Shown here: in pieces, positions 28,158 through 37,007 of the stretch
How the letters are laid out: each line of letters starts with the position of its first letter
Position numbering within the stretch: the stretch's first letter is position 1
Assembly (NCBI GenBank): GCA_963803375.1
Contig: CAWDMB010000001.1
Coordinates: 1 to 64,000, forward strand
Direction of reading: 5' to 3'
Length of the DNA stretch: 64,000 nucleotides
Origin: JAOPZW01 sp963803375
GTDB taxonomy: Bacteria > Actinomycetota > Thermoleophilia > Solirubrobacterales > Solirubrobacteraceae
Notes under the pieces: model-generated
What the model saw: the letters and a program-made list of their open reading frames with translations, nothing else
Databases searched by the model: none
Told to the model about the DNA's origin: nothing
Translations under genes and position numbers: made by a program

Positions 28158-28178
28158 GGGCGGCGTTCGCCCCCTTTT
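28158..28178 (+). terminator. Rho-independent terminator
   Basis: GGGCG (28158-28162), loop GCGTT, CGCCC (28168-28172) and CCTTTT form a stem with a T tail on the plus strand, just beyond IS copy 2. Before the insertion it would have lain about 80 bp after the alcohol dehydrogenase stop, so it may be that gene's original terminator. Confidence 0.6.
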
Positions 28179-28181
28179 AGG

Positions 28182-28562
28182 TCACGCCACGGCGCGTCGC
28201 GCGCGGGCGGCGAGGCGCAGCGCGTCGAAGAGGTGGTCGAGGTCGGCCCCCTTCTCGACGACGGCGCGGGCTCCCGCGTCCTGCGCGAGGGCCTCGAGGC
28301 CGGCCGCGGTCGTGGCCGTGTAGATGACGACCTCCGGCGCGCGCGGCTCGGAGCGCAGCGCCGCGCAGAGCTCCATGCCGTCCTCGTCGCCGAGCACGAG
28401 GTCGAGGACGACGACGTCGGGGCGGTGGCGGGCGGTCATCGCGACCAGGCCCTCGCCGTCGGGCGCGGTGCCGACGCAGACGAACCCCGGCTCGGCGCGC
28501 AGCACGGCCTCCAGGCCGGCGCGCAGCACGGGATGGTCGTCGACGACGAGGACGCGGATCAC
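28182..28562 (-). CDS. Stand-alone response-regulator receiver domain
   Basis: The 126-residue CheY-like protein starts MIRVLVVDDHPVLRAGLEAV. It has acidic pocket Asp8/Asp9, phospho-acceptor Asp54 in VVVLDLVLGDEDG, the switch Thr in VVIYTATT, and Lys near 104 in VVEKGADLDHL. There is no output domain; the protein ends soon after the receiver fold (LAARARRAVA). It resembles NarL-type receivers that lost the HTH. No kinase gene is adjacent, so the partner is unknown. Confidence 0.88.
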   Translation of the reverse strand: MIRVLVVDDHPVLRAGLEAVLRAEPGFVCVGTAPDGEGLVAMTARHRPDVVVLDLVLGDEDGMELCAALRSEPRAPEVVIYTATTAAGLEALAQDAGARAVVEKGADLDHLFDALRLAARARRAVA

Positions 28563-28693
28563 GCCTGGCCAGCCTAGGCGATCGTGCCGAGCAGCACCGA
28601 ATTCCGGCGTGCCACGACACCCGTCGCACTCGTCGGTCTCGGTGCCGTGGCTGCAAGCCGATCGTCTCCCGAGCGCTCGGTAGTCTGCCGCCG

Positions 28694-29749
28694 ATGCCGA
28701 TCCCGCCCGTCCTGCGCGCGCTGCTGACCGCCCACGGTCCGTCGGGCTACGAGTCCGCGCCGGCGACGGTCTTCGCGCAGGCGACCTCGGCCTTCGGCGA
28801 CGTGACGACCGACGTCATGGGCTCGGTCTGGGCCCGGGTGGCGGGTCGCAGTGGCGGCCCGACGCTCGCCGTCGTCGGCCACATCGACGAGATCGGCCTG
28901 ATCGTCACCCACGTCGAGGACGAGGGCTTCCTGCGCTTCGCCGGCGTCGGCGGCTGGGATCCACAGATCCTGGTGGGCCAGCGCGTCGAGCTCGCGACGC
29001 GCCAGGGCGCGGTCCCCGGGGTCATCGGCAAGAAGCCGATCCACCTCCTGCGCGACGAGGAGCGCAAGAAGGTCGCCGAGCTGCGCGACCTGCACATCGA
29101 CATCGGCGCCGCCGGCGGCGACGAGGCGCGGTCGCTCGTGCGCGTCGGCGACGTGGCCGTCCTCGCCGGCGACCCGATCGAGCTGCCCAACGGCCGCGCC
29201 GTCTCGCGCTCGATGGACAACCGCCTGGGCTGCTTCGTGGCCTACGAGGCGGTGCGGCTCGTCGCCGAGGCCGGCGGCGCGCCCGGCGACGTCGTCGCCG
29301 TGGCCGCCGTCCAGGAGGAGACGACGATGAGCGGCGCGGGCACGACGGCCTACGCGCTGCGTCCCGACCTCGCCGTCGTGGTCGACGTGACGCACGCCAC
29401 CGACGCGCCGGGCGTCCCGACCTCGGAGCTGGGCAGCCACCCGTTCGGCTCGGGGCCGGTCGTCCAGCGCGGGGCGAACATCAACCCGCGGGTGGCCGAG
29501 CTGCTGCTCGACAGCGCCGAGGCGGAGGGCATCCCCCACACGATCGAGGCCTCGGGCCGCGGGACCGGCACCGACCTCGACGCGGTGCACAGGAGCCGGG
29601 GAGGCGTGCCCTCGGGCCTCATCGGCCTGCCGCTGCGCTACATGCACTCCCCGGTGGAGATGGTCCAGCTCGACGACGTCCACGCCGCGGCGCGGCTGAT
29701 CGCCGCCGCGGCGCAGCGCCTGTCGGCGCACACGCGCTTCGCGCGCTGA
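28694..29749 (+). CDS. M42-family metallopeptidase
   Basis: The 351-residue protein matches the M42 (glutamyl aminopeptidase/CelM) family. Metal ligands are visible: His and Asp in VVGHIDEIGLIV (about 62-66), Asp in SRSMDNRLGCF, Glu-Glu in AAVQEETTMSGAG, Asp in VVVDVTHATD, and His in RYMHSPVEMV. M42 enzymes form large tetrahedral aminopeptidase complexes in the cytoplasm. TAGTCT (28681-28686) ends seven bases before the ATG, which suggests a leaderless transcript. Confidence 0.92.
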   Translation: MPIPPVLRALLTAHGPSGYESAPATVFAQATSAFGDVTTDVMGSVWARVAGRSGGPTLAVVGHIDEIGLIVTHVEDEGFLRFAGVGGWDPQILVGQRVELATRQGAVPGVIGKKPIHLLRDEERKKVAELRDLHIDIGAAGGDEARSLVRVGDVAVLAGDPIELPNGRAVSRSMDNRLGCFVAYEAVRLVAEAGGAPGDVVAVAAVQEETTMSGAGTTAYALRPDLAVVVDVTHATDAPGVPTSELGSHPFGSGPVVQRGANINPRVAELLLDSAEAEGIPHTIEASGRGTGTDLDAVHRSRGGVPSGLIGLPLRYMHSPVEMVQLDDVHAAARLIAAAAQRLSAHTRFAR

Positions 29750-29772
29750 CGCCGCGACGGGCTCGCAGCTGC

Positions 29773-29812
29773 AACTAGTTCGCTGAAGGCCTGGATTTCC
29801 AGGACTTTCCAG
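29773..29812 (+). promoter_or_regulatory. Palindromes upstream of the nickel/DUF4331 cluster
   Basis: AACTAGTT (29773-29780) is a perfect palindrome. CCTGGA-TT-TCCAGG (29790-29803) is a 6-bp inverted repeat, and TTTCCAG recurs at 29796 and 29806, ten bases apart. They lie about 80-115 bp upstream of the DUF4331 start. They are candidate operators, possibly for the Fur-family regulator encoded in the cluster, but neither is a recognised Fur, Zur or Nur box. Confidence 0.4.
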
Positions 29813-29888
29813 TGATCCGAGATTCGCCGGAGGGCGCAGGAAGGGGCGGCAAACGTCCTCTTCGCACCCAAGGAGGTGCAACGGCATC

Positions 29889-31325
29889 ATGCGCAAGCTC
29901 TCCCTCCTCGCCGTCGCGGTCGCGGCGGCGCTGGCGGCAGGCGTCCTCGTGGTCGCGGTCGGCAGCGGCTCGAGCCATCGCGAGGCCCCGCTGTCCGCGC
30001 TCGACCCGACCGCGGACGACACCGACGTCTACGCCTTCAAGGCGCCCGACGCTCCACGCTCGCTCACGCTCGTCGCCAACTGGATCCCGTTCGAGGATCC
30101 GGCGGGCGGCCCGAACTTCTACCGCTTCGACGACCGGGCGACGTACTACCTCAACGTCGACAACACCGGCGACGGGCGCCCCGAGGTCCGCTACCGGTTC
30201 CGGTTCCGCACGAAGGTTCGCAACCCCAACTCGTTCCTCTACGCGCTGCCGGGCGTCACGGGCATCGGCGACCCGAAGCTCAACGTCGTCCAGACGTACT
30301 CGATCGTCCGCGAGCGCTGGGCGCACGGCCGGCTGCGGTCCGAGCGCCGGATCGCCCGCGGCGTCCCCGTCGCGCCGAACAACGTCGGGCCGAAGACGAT
30401 CCCGAACTACGGCGCGGTCGCCGCGCAGGCCATCCGCGCGCTGCCCGGCGGCGGCAAGGTCTTCGCCGGCCAGGTCGACGACCCGTTCTTCGTCGACCTC
30501 GGCAGCACGTTCGACGCGATCAACATCCGCAACGCCACCGGCAACGCCGGCGGCGGAAAGGACGACCTCGCGGGCTACGGCGTCCACGCGATCGCGCTGC
30601 AGGTGCCCGAGGCGCAGGTCACGCGCGACCACAGGGCCGTGAGCGGGCCGAAGGCCGCCAACGCGGTCGTCGGCGTCTGGGCCTCGACCGAGCGCGCGCG
30701 CATCGCGGTCGTGGGGCACAAGCGCCACCGCCGCGCCGTCGCGCGCGACGCGCAGGTCAGCCGCCTGGGCAACCCGCTCGTCAACGAGGTCGTGATCCCG
30801 CTGGGCCAGAAGGACCGGTTCAACGCGACGCACCCCGCCGACGACCTGAAGAACTTCGGCAAGTACGTGCTCTCGCCGGAGCTCGCGAAGGTCATCAACG
30901 CGCTGTTCCCGGGCCTCAACGTGCCGGAGTCCAACCGCACGGACATCGTCCAGGCATTGCTGACGGGCATTCCCGGGCTGACGCAGATCGCCCCGGGCGC
31001 GCCCCCGACCGACACGCTGAAGATCAACCTCGGCGTGGCGCCCAACCCGAACCCCAGCCGCTTCGGCGTCCTCGCCGGCGACACCCAGGGGTTCCCGAAC
31101 GGCCGCCGCCTCGGTGACGACGTCGTCGACATCGAGCTGCGCGTCGTGGGCGGGTTCCTGAAGGGCAACAAGCTGGCGCTCGGGGACGGCGTCGACGTCA
31201 ACGACAAGCCGTTCCGCGCGTCGTTCCCGTACGTCGCCGCGCCGACCAGCGGCTTCGACGCGCAGCTCAAGCGCGCCGAGCCCCAGCACGCCCCGACCCC
31301 CGCCGATCCGTCGGCCGGGGCCTAG
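29889..31325 (+). CDS. DUF4331 secreted protein
   Basis: The 478-residue product has a signal peptide or anchor (MRKLSLLAVAVAAALAAGVL). The DUF4331 signature follows: SSHREAPLSALDPTADDTDV, FEDPAGGPNFYRFDD, FYLNVDNT-like ATYYLNVDNTGDGRPEVRYR, DDPFFVDLGSTFD and FNATHPADDLKNF. Function is unknown; it is an exported beta-rich protein. RBS AAGGAGGTG is strong. It heads a cluster of five genes with nickel/cobalt transporters and is followed after four bases by the TPR gene. Confidence 0.85.
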   Translation: MRKLSLLAVAVAAALAAGVLVVAVGSGSSHREAPLSALDPTADDTDVYAFKAPDAPRSLTLVANWIPFEDPAGGPNFYRFDDRATYYLNVDNTGDGRPEVRYRFRFRTKVRNPNSFLYALPGVTGIGDPKLNVVQTYSIVRERWAHGRLRSERRIARGVPVAPNNVGPKTIPNYGAVAAQAIRALPGGGKVFAGQVDDPFFVDLGSTFDAINIRNATGNAGGGKDDLAGYGVHAIALQVPEAQVTRDHRAVSGPKAANAVVGVWASTERARIAVVGHKRHRRAVARDAQVSRLGNPLVNEVVIPLGQKDRFNATHPADDLKNFGKYVLSPELAKVINALFPGLNVPESNRTDIVQALLTGIPGLTQIAPGAPPTDTLKINLGVAPNPNPSRFGVLAGDTQGFPNGRRLGDDVVDIELRVVGGFLKGNKLALGDGVDVNDKPFRASFPYVAAPTSGFDAQLKRAEPQHAPTPADPSAGA

Positions 31326-31329
31326 GACC

Positions 31330-32625
31330 ATGACCGCCGCGCCCGCCCTGCGTCGCGCCGCGGCGGTCGCGCTGGCCGCGTTCGCCGCCTCCCTCGCCGT
31401 CCTGGCCGCCGTCGTCGGCCGGGGCGGCGGGGCGGCGGAGGTCGCCCGGCCCGCGCTGCCCGACGCCCCCCGGCCGGGCCTGCCCACGGCGCAGCGGATC
31501 GCGACCCTGCAGGCGACCGTGCGCGCGGCGCCGCGACGCGCTGACGGCTGGACCCTGCTGGCCGCCGCCGAGCTGCAGCGCGCCCGCGAGACCGGCGACG
31601 CCGGCTCGTACGTGCGCGCCGACGGCGCCGTGCGCCGCGCACTCGCGCTCGCGCCGCAGGACGCCGGCGCGCTCACCCAGGCGAGCGCGCTCGCGCTCGC
31701 CCGCCACGACTTCCGCGGCGGCCTGCGGCTCGCGCGGCGCGCCCGCGCCGCCGCCCCCTCGGCCAACGCGCCGTTCGGCGTCCTCGTCGACGCGCTCGTC
31801 GAGCTCGGCCGCTACCGCGCCGCCGGGCGCGCGCTGCAGGCGATGGTCGACCGCCGGCCCGGCCTCGCCGCCTACGCGCGCGTGTCGTACTGGCGCGAGC
31901 TGCACGGCGACCTCGGCGGGGCCGTGGGCGCGATGCGCCTGGCCGTCTCCGCCGGCGGCGACGGGCCCGAGAACGAGGCCTACGTCCAGGCGCTCCTCGG
32001 CGGCCTCGAGCTGCAGCGCGGGCGCGTCGGCGCCGCCCGCCGCGCGTACCGCGACGCGCTGGCCAGCGTGCCGGGCTACGTCCCCGCGCGGGCCGGCCTG
32101 GCCCAGGTCGACGTCGCGCGCGGCCGTGCGGCGGCCGCCGTCGCGCGCCTGCGCGGCGTCGTCGACCGGCTTCCACTGCCGGCCCACGTCGTCGCGCTGG
32201 CCGAGGCCGAGCGCGCGGCGGGGCGGCCCGCGGCGGCGCGGCGCGACCTCGGCCTCGTCGAGGTCGAGCGGCGGCTGCTGGTCCGCGCGGGCGTCGACAC
32301 CGACGTCGAGCTCGCGCTCGTCGAGGCCGACCACGGGCGCCCGTTGCGCGCGGTGGCGCTAGCGCGGCGGGCGTGGGCCGCGGCGCCGAGCGTGCGCTCG
32401 GCCGACGCGCTGGGTTGGGCGCTCACGCGCGCCAGGCGTCCGCGAGCGGGCGTGCGCTGGGCGCGACGTGCCCTCGCGCTGGGCTCGCGCGACCCGTCGC
32501 TCCTGCTGCACGCGGGGATCGCCGCGCGCGCCGCGGGCGACCGCGTCGCGTCGGCGCGCTGGCTGGCGGGCGCCTACGCGGGGCGCGCCGCGCTGGGGGC
32601 GCGGGCGCGGGAGATGCTGCGATGA
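31330..32625 (+). CDS. TPR-repeat protein, membrane-anchored or secreted
   Basis: The 431-residue protein has an N-terminal hydrophobic segment (AAAVALAAFAASLAVLAAVV) and about eight TPR-like helical pairs (for example ADGWTLLAAAELQRARETGD, ALALAPQDAGALTQASALAL, YVPARAGLAQVDVARGRAAA). It probably acts as a protein-binding scaffold outside the membrane. Its stop overlaps the next start (ATGA), coupling it to the NicO-like transporter. TPR genes of this kind often accompany DUF4331 genes. Confidence 0.8.
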   Translation: MTAAPALRRAAAVALAAFAASLAVLAAVVGRGGGAAEVARPALPDAPRPGLPTAQRIATLQATVRAAPRRADGWTLLAAAELQRARETGDAGSYVRADGAVRRALALAPQDAGALTQASALALARHDFRGGLRLARRARAAAPSANAPFGVLVDALVELGRYRAAGRALQAMVDRRPGLAAYARVSYWRELHGDLGGAVGAMRLAVSAGGDGPENEAYVQALLGGLELQRGRVGAARRAYRDALASVPGYVPARAGLAQVDVARGRAAAAVARLRGVVDRLPLPAHVVALAEAERAAGRPAAARRDLGLVEVERRLLVRAGVDTDVELALVEADHGRPLRAVALARRAWAAAPSVRSADALGWALTRARRPRAGVRWARRALALGSRDPSLLLHAGIAARAAGDRVASARWLAGAYAGRAALGARAREMLR

Positions 32626-33965
32626 CGCGCGCGCTCGCGCTCGCGGTGGCGCTGGCGGCGTTGCTGCCGGCGGCCGCCGGCGCGCACCCGGTCGGCAACT
32701 TCTCGGTCAACCACCTCGCCGTGGTGCGCGTCGCGGGCGATCGCGTCGACGTGCGCTACGTGCTCGACCAGGCCGAGATCCCGACGTTCCAGGAGCGCGG
32801 CCTGACCGCGGGCGCGGTTCTCGCCCGCAAGCGCGCCGACGTCGCGCGCGGCCTGCGCCTGCATGTCGGCGGGCGCCCCGTGGCGCTCGAGCTGCAGCCC
32901 GGCGGGCGGATCGCGTTTCCCGCCGGCCAGGGCGGCCTGCGCACCACGCGCGTCGAGCTGTTGCTGCGCGCGCGGGTCGCCGCGCGCGGCGCGGTCGAGC
33001 TGCGCGACGGCACCCACGCCGGGCGCGTCGGCTGGCGCGCGGTCGTCGTCGAGCCCGGGCGCGGCACCGCAGTGCGCGCCGACGTCCCGGGCGCGGACCC
33101 GACCCGGCGCCTGCGCGTCTACCCCCGCGCGCTGCTCTCGAGCCCGGCCGACCGGCCGGTCGCGCGGCTGCGCGTCGGCGCCGGCGCGGGCACGGTGGCG
33201 GCGCCAGGCGCCGTCGGCGCCGCGACGGGCACGACGCGCGACCGCGGCGTTGGCGCCGGCCTCGCGGCGCTCTTCGAGCGCGCGGCGGCCGGCGAGGGGG
33301 TGCTCGCGCTGCTGCTGCTCGGCGCCTTCGCGTGGGGCGCCGTGCACGCGCTGTCGCCGGGACACGGCAAGGCGATGGTCGCGGCCTACCTGGTCGGGAC
33401 GCGGGGGACCGCGCGCCACGCGCTCGGCCTCGGCCTGACCGTGACCGCCACCCACACCGCGGGCGTCTTCGCCCTCGGCCTCGTGACGCTCGGACTCTCC
33501 GCCTACGTGGTTCCCGAGGACCTGTACCCGTGGCTGAACCTGGTCTCGGGCGTGCTGGTGCTCGGCGTCGGCGCCGCCGTGCTGCGCGGCCACTGGCGCC
33601 GGCGCGGCGCCCACGCGCACGACCACCATCACCACCACCAGCACGATCGCGAGCTATCGCCGCGGGCGCTCGTGGCGATCGGCGCGTCGGCCGGCCTGAT
33701 CCCGTGTCCGTCGGCGCTCGTCGTCCTGCTCGGCGCGATCGCCCAGCACCAGGTCGCGCTCGGGATGACGATGATCGTCGCCTTCTCGGCCGGCCTGGCG
33801 ACGACGCTCACCGCCGTCGGCGTCGCAGTCGTGGCCGGCGCCCGGCTCGGCGCGCGGCTGCCCGGCGGCGGCCGTGCGGCGGGCGTCCTACCCGCGCTCA
33901 GCGCCGCGGCGATCGTCGCCGTGGGCCTCGTCCTGACCGCGCGCGCGGTCCCGCCCGTGCTGTGA
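32622..33965 (+). CDS. NicO-family nickel/cobalt exporter-like protein
   Basis: The 447-residue protein has a signal sequence (ALALAVALAALLPAAAGAHP), an extracytoplasmic beta-rich domain of about 190 residues, and about six spans. NicO signatures are HALSPGHGKAMVAAYLVGTR, TVTATHTAGVFALGLVTLGL and GLIPCPSALVVLLGAIA. A His-rich loop (HAHDHHHHHQHD) lies between spans and likely binds metal. RcnA-like NicO proteins export nickel or cobalt. It starts by overlap with the TPR gene and lies ahead of a Fur-family regulator. Confidence 0.85.
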   Translation: MTRALALAVALAALLPAAAGAHPVGNFSVNHLAVVRVAGDRVDVRYVLDQAEIPTFQERGLTAGAVLARKRADVARGLRLHVGGRPVALELQPGGRIAFPAGQGGLRTTRVELLLRARVAARGAVELRDGTHAGRVGWRAVVVEPGRGTAVRADVPGADPTRRLRVYPRALLSSPADRPVARLRVGAGAGTVAAPGAVGAATGTTRDRGVGAGLAALFERAAAGEGVLALLLLGAFAWGAVHALSPGHGKAMVAAYLVGTRGTARHALGLGLTVTATHTAGVFALGLVTLGLSAYVVPEDLYPWLNLVSGVLVLGVGAAVLRGHWRRRGAHAHDHHHHHQHDRELSPRALVAIGASAGLIPCPSALVVLLGAIAQHQVALGMTMIVAFSAGLATTLTAVGVAVVAGARLGARLPGGGRAAGVLPALSAAAIVAVGLVLTARAVPPVL

Positions 33966-34059
33966 GGCGAGGCCGGTGATCCGTTCTCGCGGCGCGCGCG
34001 CAGAAGCCCTCCGAAGGCGCCACGCAACGACGGGCGCCCGACCGACAGGGAGGCCTGCT

Positions 34060-34521
34060 GTGACCGTCCCGCGACTCACCCCCGCGGTGGAGGCGCCGAC
34101 CGCCGCCGCGGCCGCCGGCGCGCTGCGCGCCCGTGGCCTGCGCCTGTCGACGGCCCGGCGGCTGCTGCTCGCGGCGCTCTTCGCCGCCGCGGCTCCCGTG
34201 ACCGCCGAGGAGCTCGCCGCCGACGGCGACGTCGCCTCCACCTACCGCAACCTCGACGTCCTCGAGCAGCTCGGCCTCGTGCGCCACGTGCACCTCGGTC
34301 ACGGCCCGGGCCGCTACCACCCGACGGGCGCGTCCGTCGAGTTCGTCGTCTGCGAGCGCTGCGGCGCGGTCACCGCCGTCGCGCCGGCGGCGCTCGACGG
34401 CGTGCGGGCGGCCGTTCGCGCCGCCACCGGCTACGCCGCGCGCTTCGCCCACACCCCGCTCGCGGGCCTGTGCCCGTCGTGTCAGCCCACCCACGACCAC
34501 ACGGAGGAGCTTCCATGCTGA
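34060..34521 (+). CDS. Fur-family metalloregulator
   Basis: The 153-residue repressor has a winged helix (VTAEELAADGDVASTYRNLD to LEQLGLVRHV), a His-rich hinge (HVHLGHGPGRYHP) and two CxxC motifs (Cys98/Cys101 and CPSC near the end) forming the structural zinc site. Position between NicO and NiCoT genes suggests a nickel sensor (Nur-like), though zinc or iron cannot be excluded. AGGGAGG six bases before GTG 34060 sets the start; the frame is open further upstream. Its last codons overlap the NiCoT start by seven bases. Confidence 0.88.
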   Translation: MTVPRLTPAVEAPTAAAAAGALRARGLRLSTARRLLLAALFAAAAPVTAEELAADGDVASTYRNLDVLEQLGLVRHVHLGHGPGRYHPTGASVEFVVCERCGAVTAVAPAALDGVRAAVRAATGYAARFAHTPLAGLCPSCQPTHDHTEELPC

Positions 34522-35609
34522 CCCGCATCCGCCGCGCGCTGAGCCCCGCCGAATGGGCGCGGGCGGCGGGCCTGGCCGCCGCCGTCCTCGGGTTGCACCT
34601 CGTCGGCTTCGGGCTGCTCTTCGGCGTCGTCGTGCCGCATCACCTGAGCCTGGGGCCGGGCGAGGCCTTCACCGCCGGCATCGGGCTGACCGCCTACACG
34701 CTGGGGCTGCGCCACGCGTTCGACGCCGACCACATCGCGGCGATCGACAACACGACGCGCAAGCTGATGCACGACGGCCAGCGCCCGTTGAGCGTCGGCT
34801 TCTGCTTCTCGCTCGGGCACTCGACGATCGTCTTCGTCCTGGCGCTGCTCTTCTCGCTGGGCGTCAAGGCGCTCGCGGGTCAGGTCGAGGACGACGGCTC
34901 CACGCTGCACGACGTGACCGGCCTCGTCGGCACCGGCGTGTCGGGGACGTTCCTCTACGTCATCGCCGCGCTCAACCTGGTCGTGCTCGTCGGCATCGTG
35001 CGCGTGCTCAAAGAGATGCGCCGCGGCGCCTATTCGGAGGCCGAGCTCGAGGAGCTGCTGGCCTCGCGGGGGCTCATGAACCGCTTCCTCGGGCGCTTCA
35101 CCGGCGCCATCACGAAGCCGTGGCAGATGTACCCGCTCGGCGTCCTCTTCGGCCTCGGCTTCGACACCGCCACGGAGGTCGCGCTGCTCTTCCTCGCCGC
35201 GGGCGCCGCGGGCGCCGGGCTGCCGTGGTACGCGATCCTGTGCCTGCCGATCCTCTTCGCCGCCGGCATGTCACTGCTCGACACGATCGACGGCTCGTTC
35301 ATGAACTTCGCATACGGCTGGGCGTTCTCCCAGCCGGTGCGCAAGGTCTTCTACAACCTCACCGTGACCGGCCTGTCGGTCGTCGTCGCGCTGCTCATCG
35401 GCACGGTCGAGCTGCTCTCGATCGCGGCCGAGCGGCTCAGCCTGACCGGCGGCTTCTGGGACTGGGTGGCCGCCCTCGACCTCAACGCGGTGGGCTACGT
35501 CGTCGTCGGGCTCTTCGTCGTCACGTGGGCCGGCGCGATCGCGGTCTGGCGCGTGGCGCGCATCGAGGAGCGCTGGGCGCCGCGGCCGGGCGCGCCCGAC
35601 GGCCTCTGA
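34515..35609 (+). CDS. NiCoT-family nickel/cobalt permease
   Basis: The 364-residue, roughly eight-span permease has the family signature RHAFDADHIAAIDNTTRKLM (His67, Asp72, His73), FCFSLGHSTIVF and LGFDTATEVALLFL. NiCoT (HoxN/NixA) proteins import Ni2+ or Co2+ with high affinity. It overlaps the Fur gene, so regulator and importer are co-translated. With the NicO-type exporter in the same cluster, the locus contains both directions of transport. Confidence 0.92.
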   Translation: MLTRIRRALSPAEWARAAGLAAAVLGLHLVGFGLLFGVVVPHHLSLGPGEAFTAGIGLTAYTLGLRHAFDADHIAAIDNTTRKLMHDGQRPLSVGFCFSLGHSTIVFVLALLFSLGVKALAGQVEDDGSTLHDVTGLVGTGVSGTFLYVIAALNLVVLVGIVRVLKEMRRGAYSEAELEELLASRGLMNRFLGRFTGAITKPWQMYPLGVLFGLGFDTATEVALLFLAAGAAGAGLPWYAILCLPILFAAGMSLLDTIDGSFMNFAYGWAFSQPVRKVFYNLTVTGLSVVVALLIGTVELLSIAAERLSLTGGFWDWVAALDLNAVGYVVVGLFVVTWAGAIAVWRVARIEERWAPRPGAPDGL

Positions 35610-35625
35610 GCGACAATGGCCGGGC

Positions 35626-36291
35626 GTGCTCGTGCTCTTCGACATCGACGGGACGCTCCTGCTGCGCGCCGCGCAGGCCCACGCGCGCGCGATCCACGAG
35701 GCGCTGCGCGAGGTCTACGGCGTCGTCGCCGCGCCCGGCCGCGTCGAGGCGGCCGGGCGCACCGACCTCGACATCGCGCGCGCGCTCGCGCTGCTCGCCG
35801 GCGTCGACGCCGAGCGCTTCGACGCGGGCGCTCGGGACCTCCGCGTGGCGGCGACCGCGGCGTACGCGCGCCTCGTGCCCCGCGACCTCTCCGCGTATGT
35901 CGCCCCGGGCGTGCCCGGCGTGCTCGAGGCGCTCGACGGGCGCGACGACGTGCGCCTCTCGCTCGTGACCGGCAACCTCGAGCCGATCGCGCGGCTCAAG
36001 CTGGGCGCGGCCGGCATCGGCGGCTTCTTCGCGGCCGGCCAGGGCGGCTTCGGCTCCGACGCCGAGGATCGTGCCGAGCTCCCGGGCATTGCCCGGCGCC
36101 GCGCGGGCGACGGGGCGCCCTACCCGCGCGAGCGCACGGTCCTCGTCGGCGACACCCCCCGCGACATCGCCTGCGCGCGGGCCGACGGCGTGCGCGCGGT
36201 CGCCGTCGCCACGGGCCCGTACGGCGCGCAGGAGCTCGCCGCGGCCGACGCGGTCGCGCGCGACGCGCACGAGCTGCTCGCGCTGCTCTAG
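35626..36291 (+). CDS. HAD-superfamily phosphatase
   Basis: The 221-residue protein starts MLVLFDIDGTLLLRAAQAHA (motif I). The cap domain is about 15-90, motif II is LSLVTGNLEP, and motif IV VLVGDTPRDIACARADGVRA is followed by AVAVATGPYG. This pattern fits phosphoglycolate phosphatase-like HADs. Motif III (Lys) is likely KLGAAGIGGFF. The GTG start lies 16 bases after the permease stop. Substrate unknown. Confidence 0.85.
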   Translation: MLVLFDIDGTLLLRAAQAHARAIHEALREVYGVVAAPGRVEAAGRTDLDIARALALLAGVDAERFDAGARDLRVAATAAYARLVPRDLSAYVAPGVPGVLEALDGRDDVRLSLVTGNLEPIARLKLGAAGIGGFFAAGQGGFGSDAEDRAELPGIARRRAGDGAPYPRERTVLVGDTPRDIACARADGVRAVAVATGPYGAQELAAADAVARDAHELLALL

Positions 36292-36382
36292 GCCCACCAG
36301 CTGAACTGGCGCCGGGAAGGACTCGGGGCCTGCGGGCGTCCGCACGGTCAGGTCCCCCACCGTCCTCCCGGAAGGAGGCGCC

Positions 36383-36835
36383 ATGAAGCGAGTCAGCCTC
36401 GCCCTCGTCGTCCTCGTCGCCGGCGCCGCCGGCGCCGCCGTGACCGTCAGCGCCCACGCGCCCGTGAGGGCCAGGACGTCGCCCAGCGTGGAGTTGCGCG
36501 CCACGAAGCTCGGGAAGATCGTCATCGACGCCCGCGGGCGCACGCTCTACCTCTTCGAGAAGGACCGCCACGGGCGCAGCGCCTGCTACGGCGCGTGTGC
36601 GACGGGCTGGCCGCCCGCGCTCGTCAGGGGCACGCCGGTGGCCGGCAAGGGCGTATCGGCATCGAAGCTCGGCACGACGCGGCGGCGCAACGGCTCGCGT
36701 CAGCTCACGCTCGCCGGCCATCCGCTCTACCGCTTCATCGCCGACAAGAAGCCGGGCGATACGAAGGGCCAGGACCTCAAGGCCTTCGGCGCCGAGTGGT
36801 ACGCGCTGCGCGGGTCCGGTCGCAAGGTGCACTGA
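36383..36835 (+). CDS. Secreted COG4315-type protein
   Basis: The 150-residue product has a signal peptide (VSLALVVLVAGAAGAAVTVS). It contains two copies of the small secreted repeat: VIDARGRTLYLFEKDRHGRS-ACYGACATGWPP and LAGHPLYRFIADKKPGDTKG. Such proteins are periplasmic or surface-exposed, of unknown function, and are often found with redox or stress genes. RBS GGAAGGAGG is strong. Confidence 0.85.
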   Translation: MKRVSLALVVLVAGAAGAAVTVSAHAPVRARTSPSVELRATKLGKIVIDARGRTLYLFEKDRHGRSACYGACATGWPPALVRGTPVAGKGVSASKLGTTRRRNGSRQLTLAGHPLYRFIADKKPGDTKGQDLKAFGAEWYALRGSGRKVH

Positions 36836-37007
36836 GCTCAATCGGCATAACCGCACGCGGCATAGCAAGCGCGACGTGATCCGCGAGCGCGCCCACGCCG
36901 GACTGGCGGGCGGGACATGCGCGACACGTCGTCGCCGAAGGCAGGCGTGAAGATGGGTGCGCCTTTTCAGGCCGGCCCCTGCGAGAGGACGGTGACGGTG
37001 CCGGCGG

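Noticed and set aside
29750..29888. Nickel/cobalt riboswitch upstream of DUF4331
   Set aside because: I could not build the expected multi-helix junction with conserved purine-rich loops; only short palindromes are visible.
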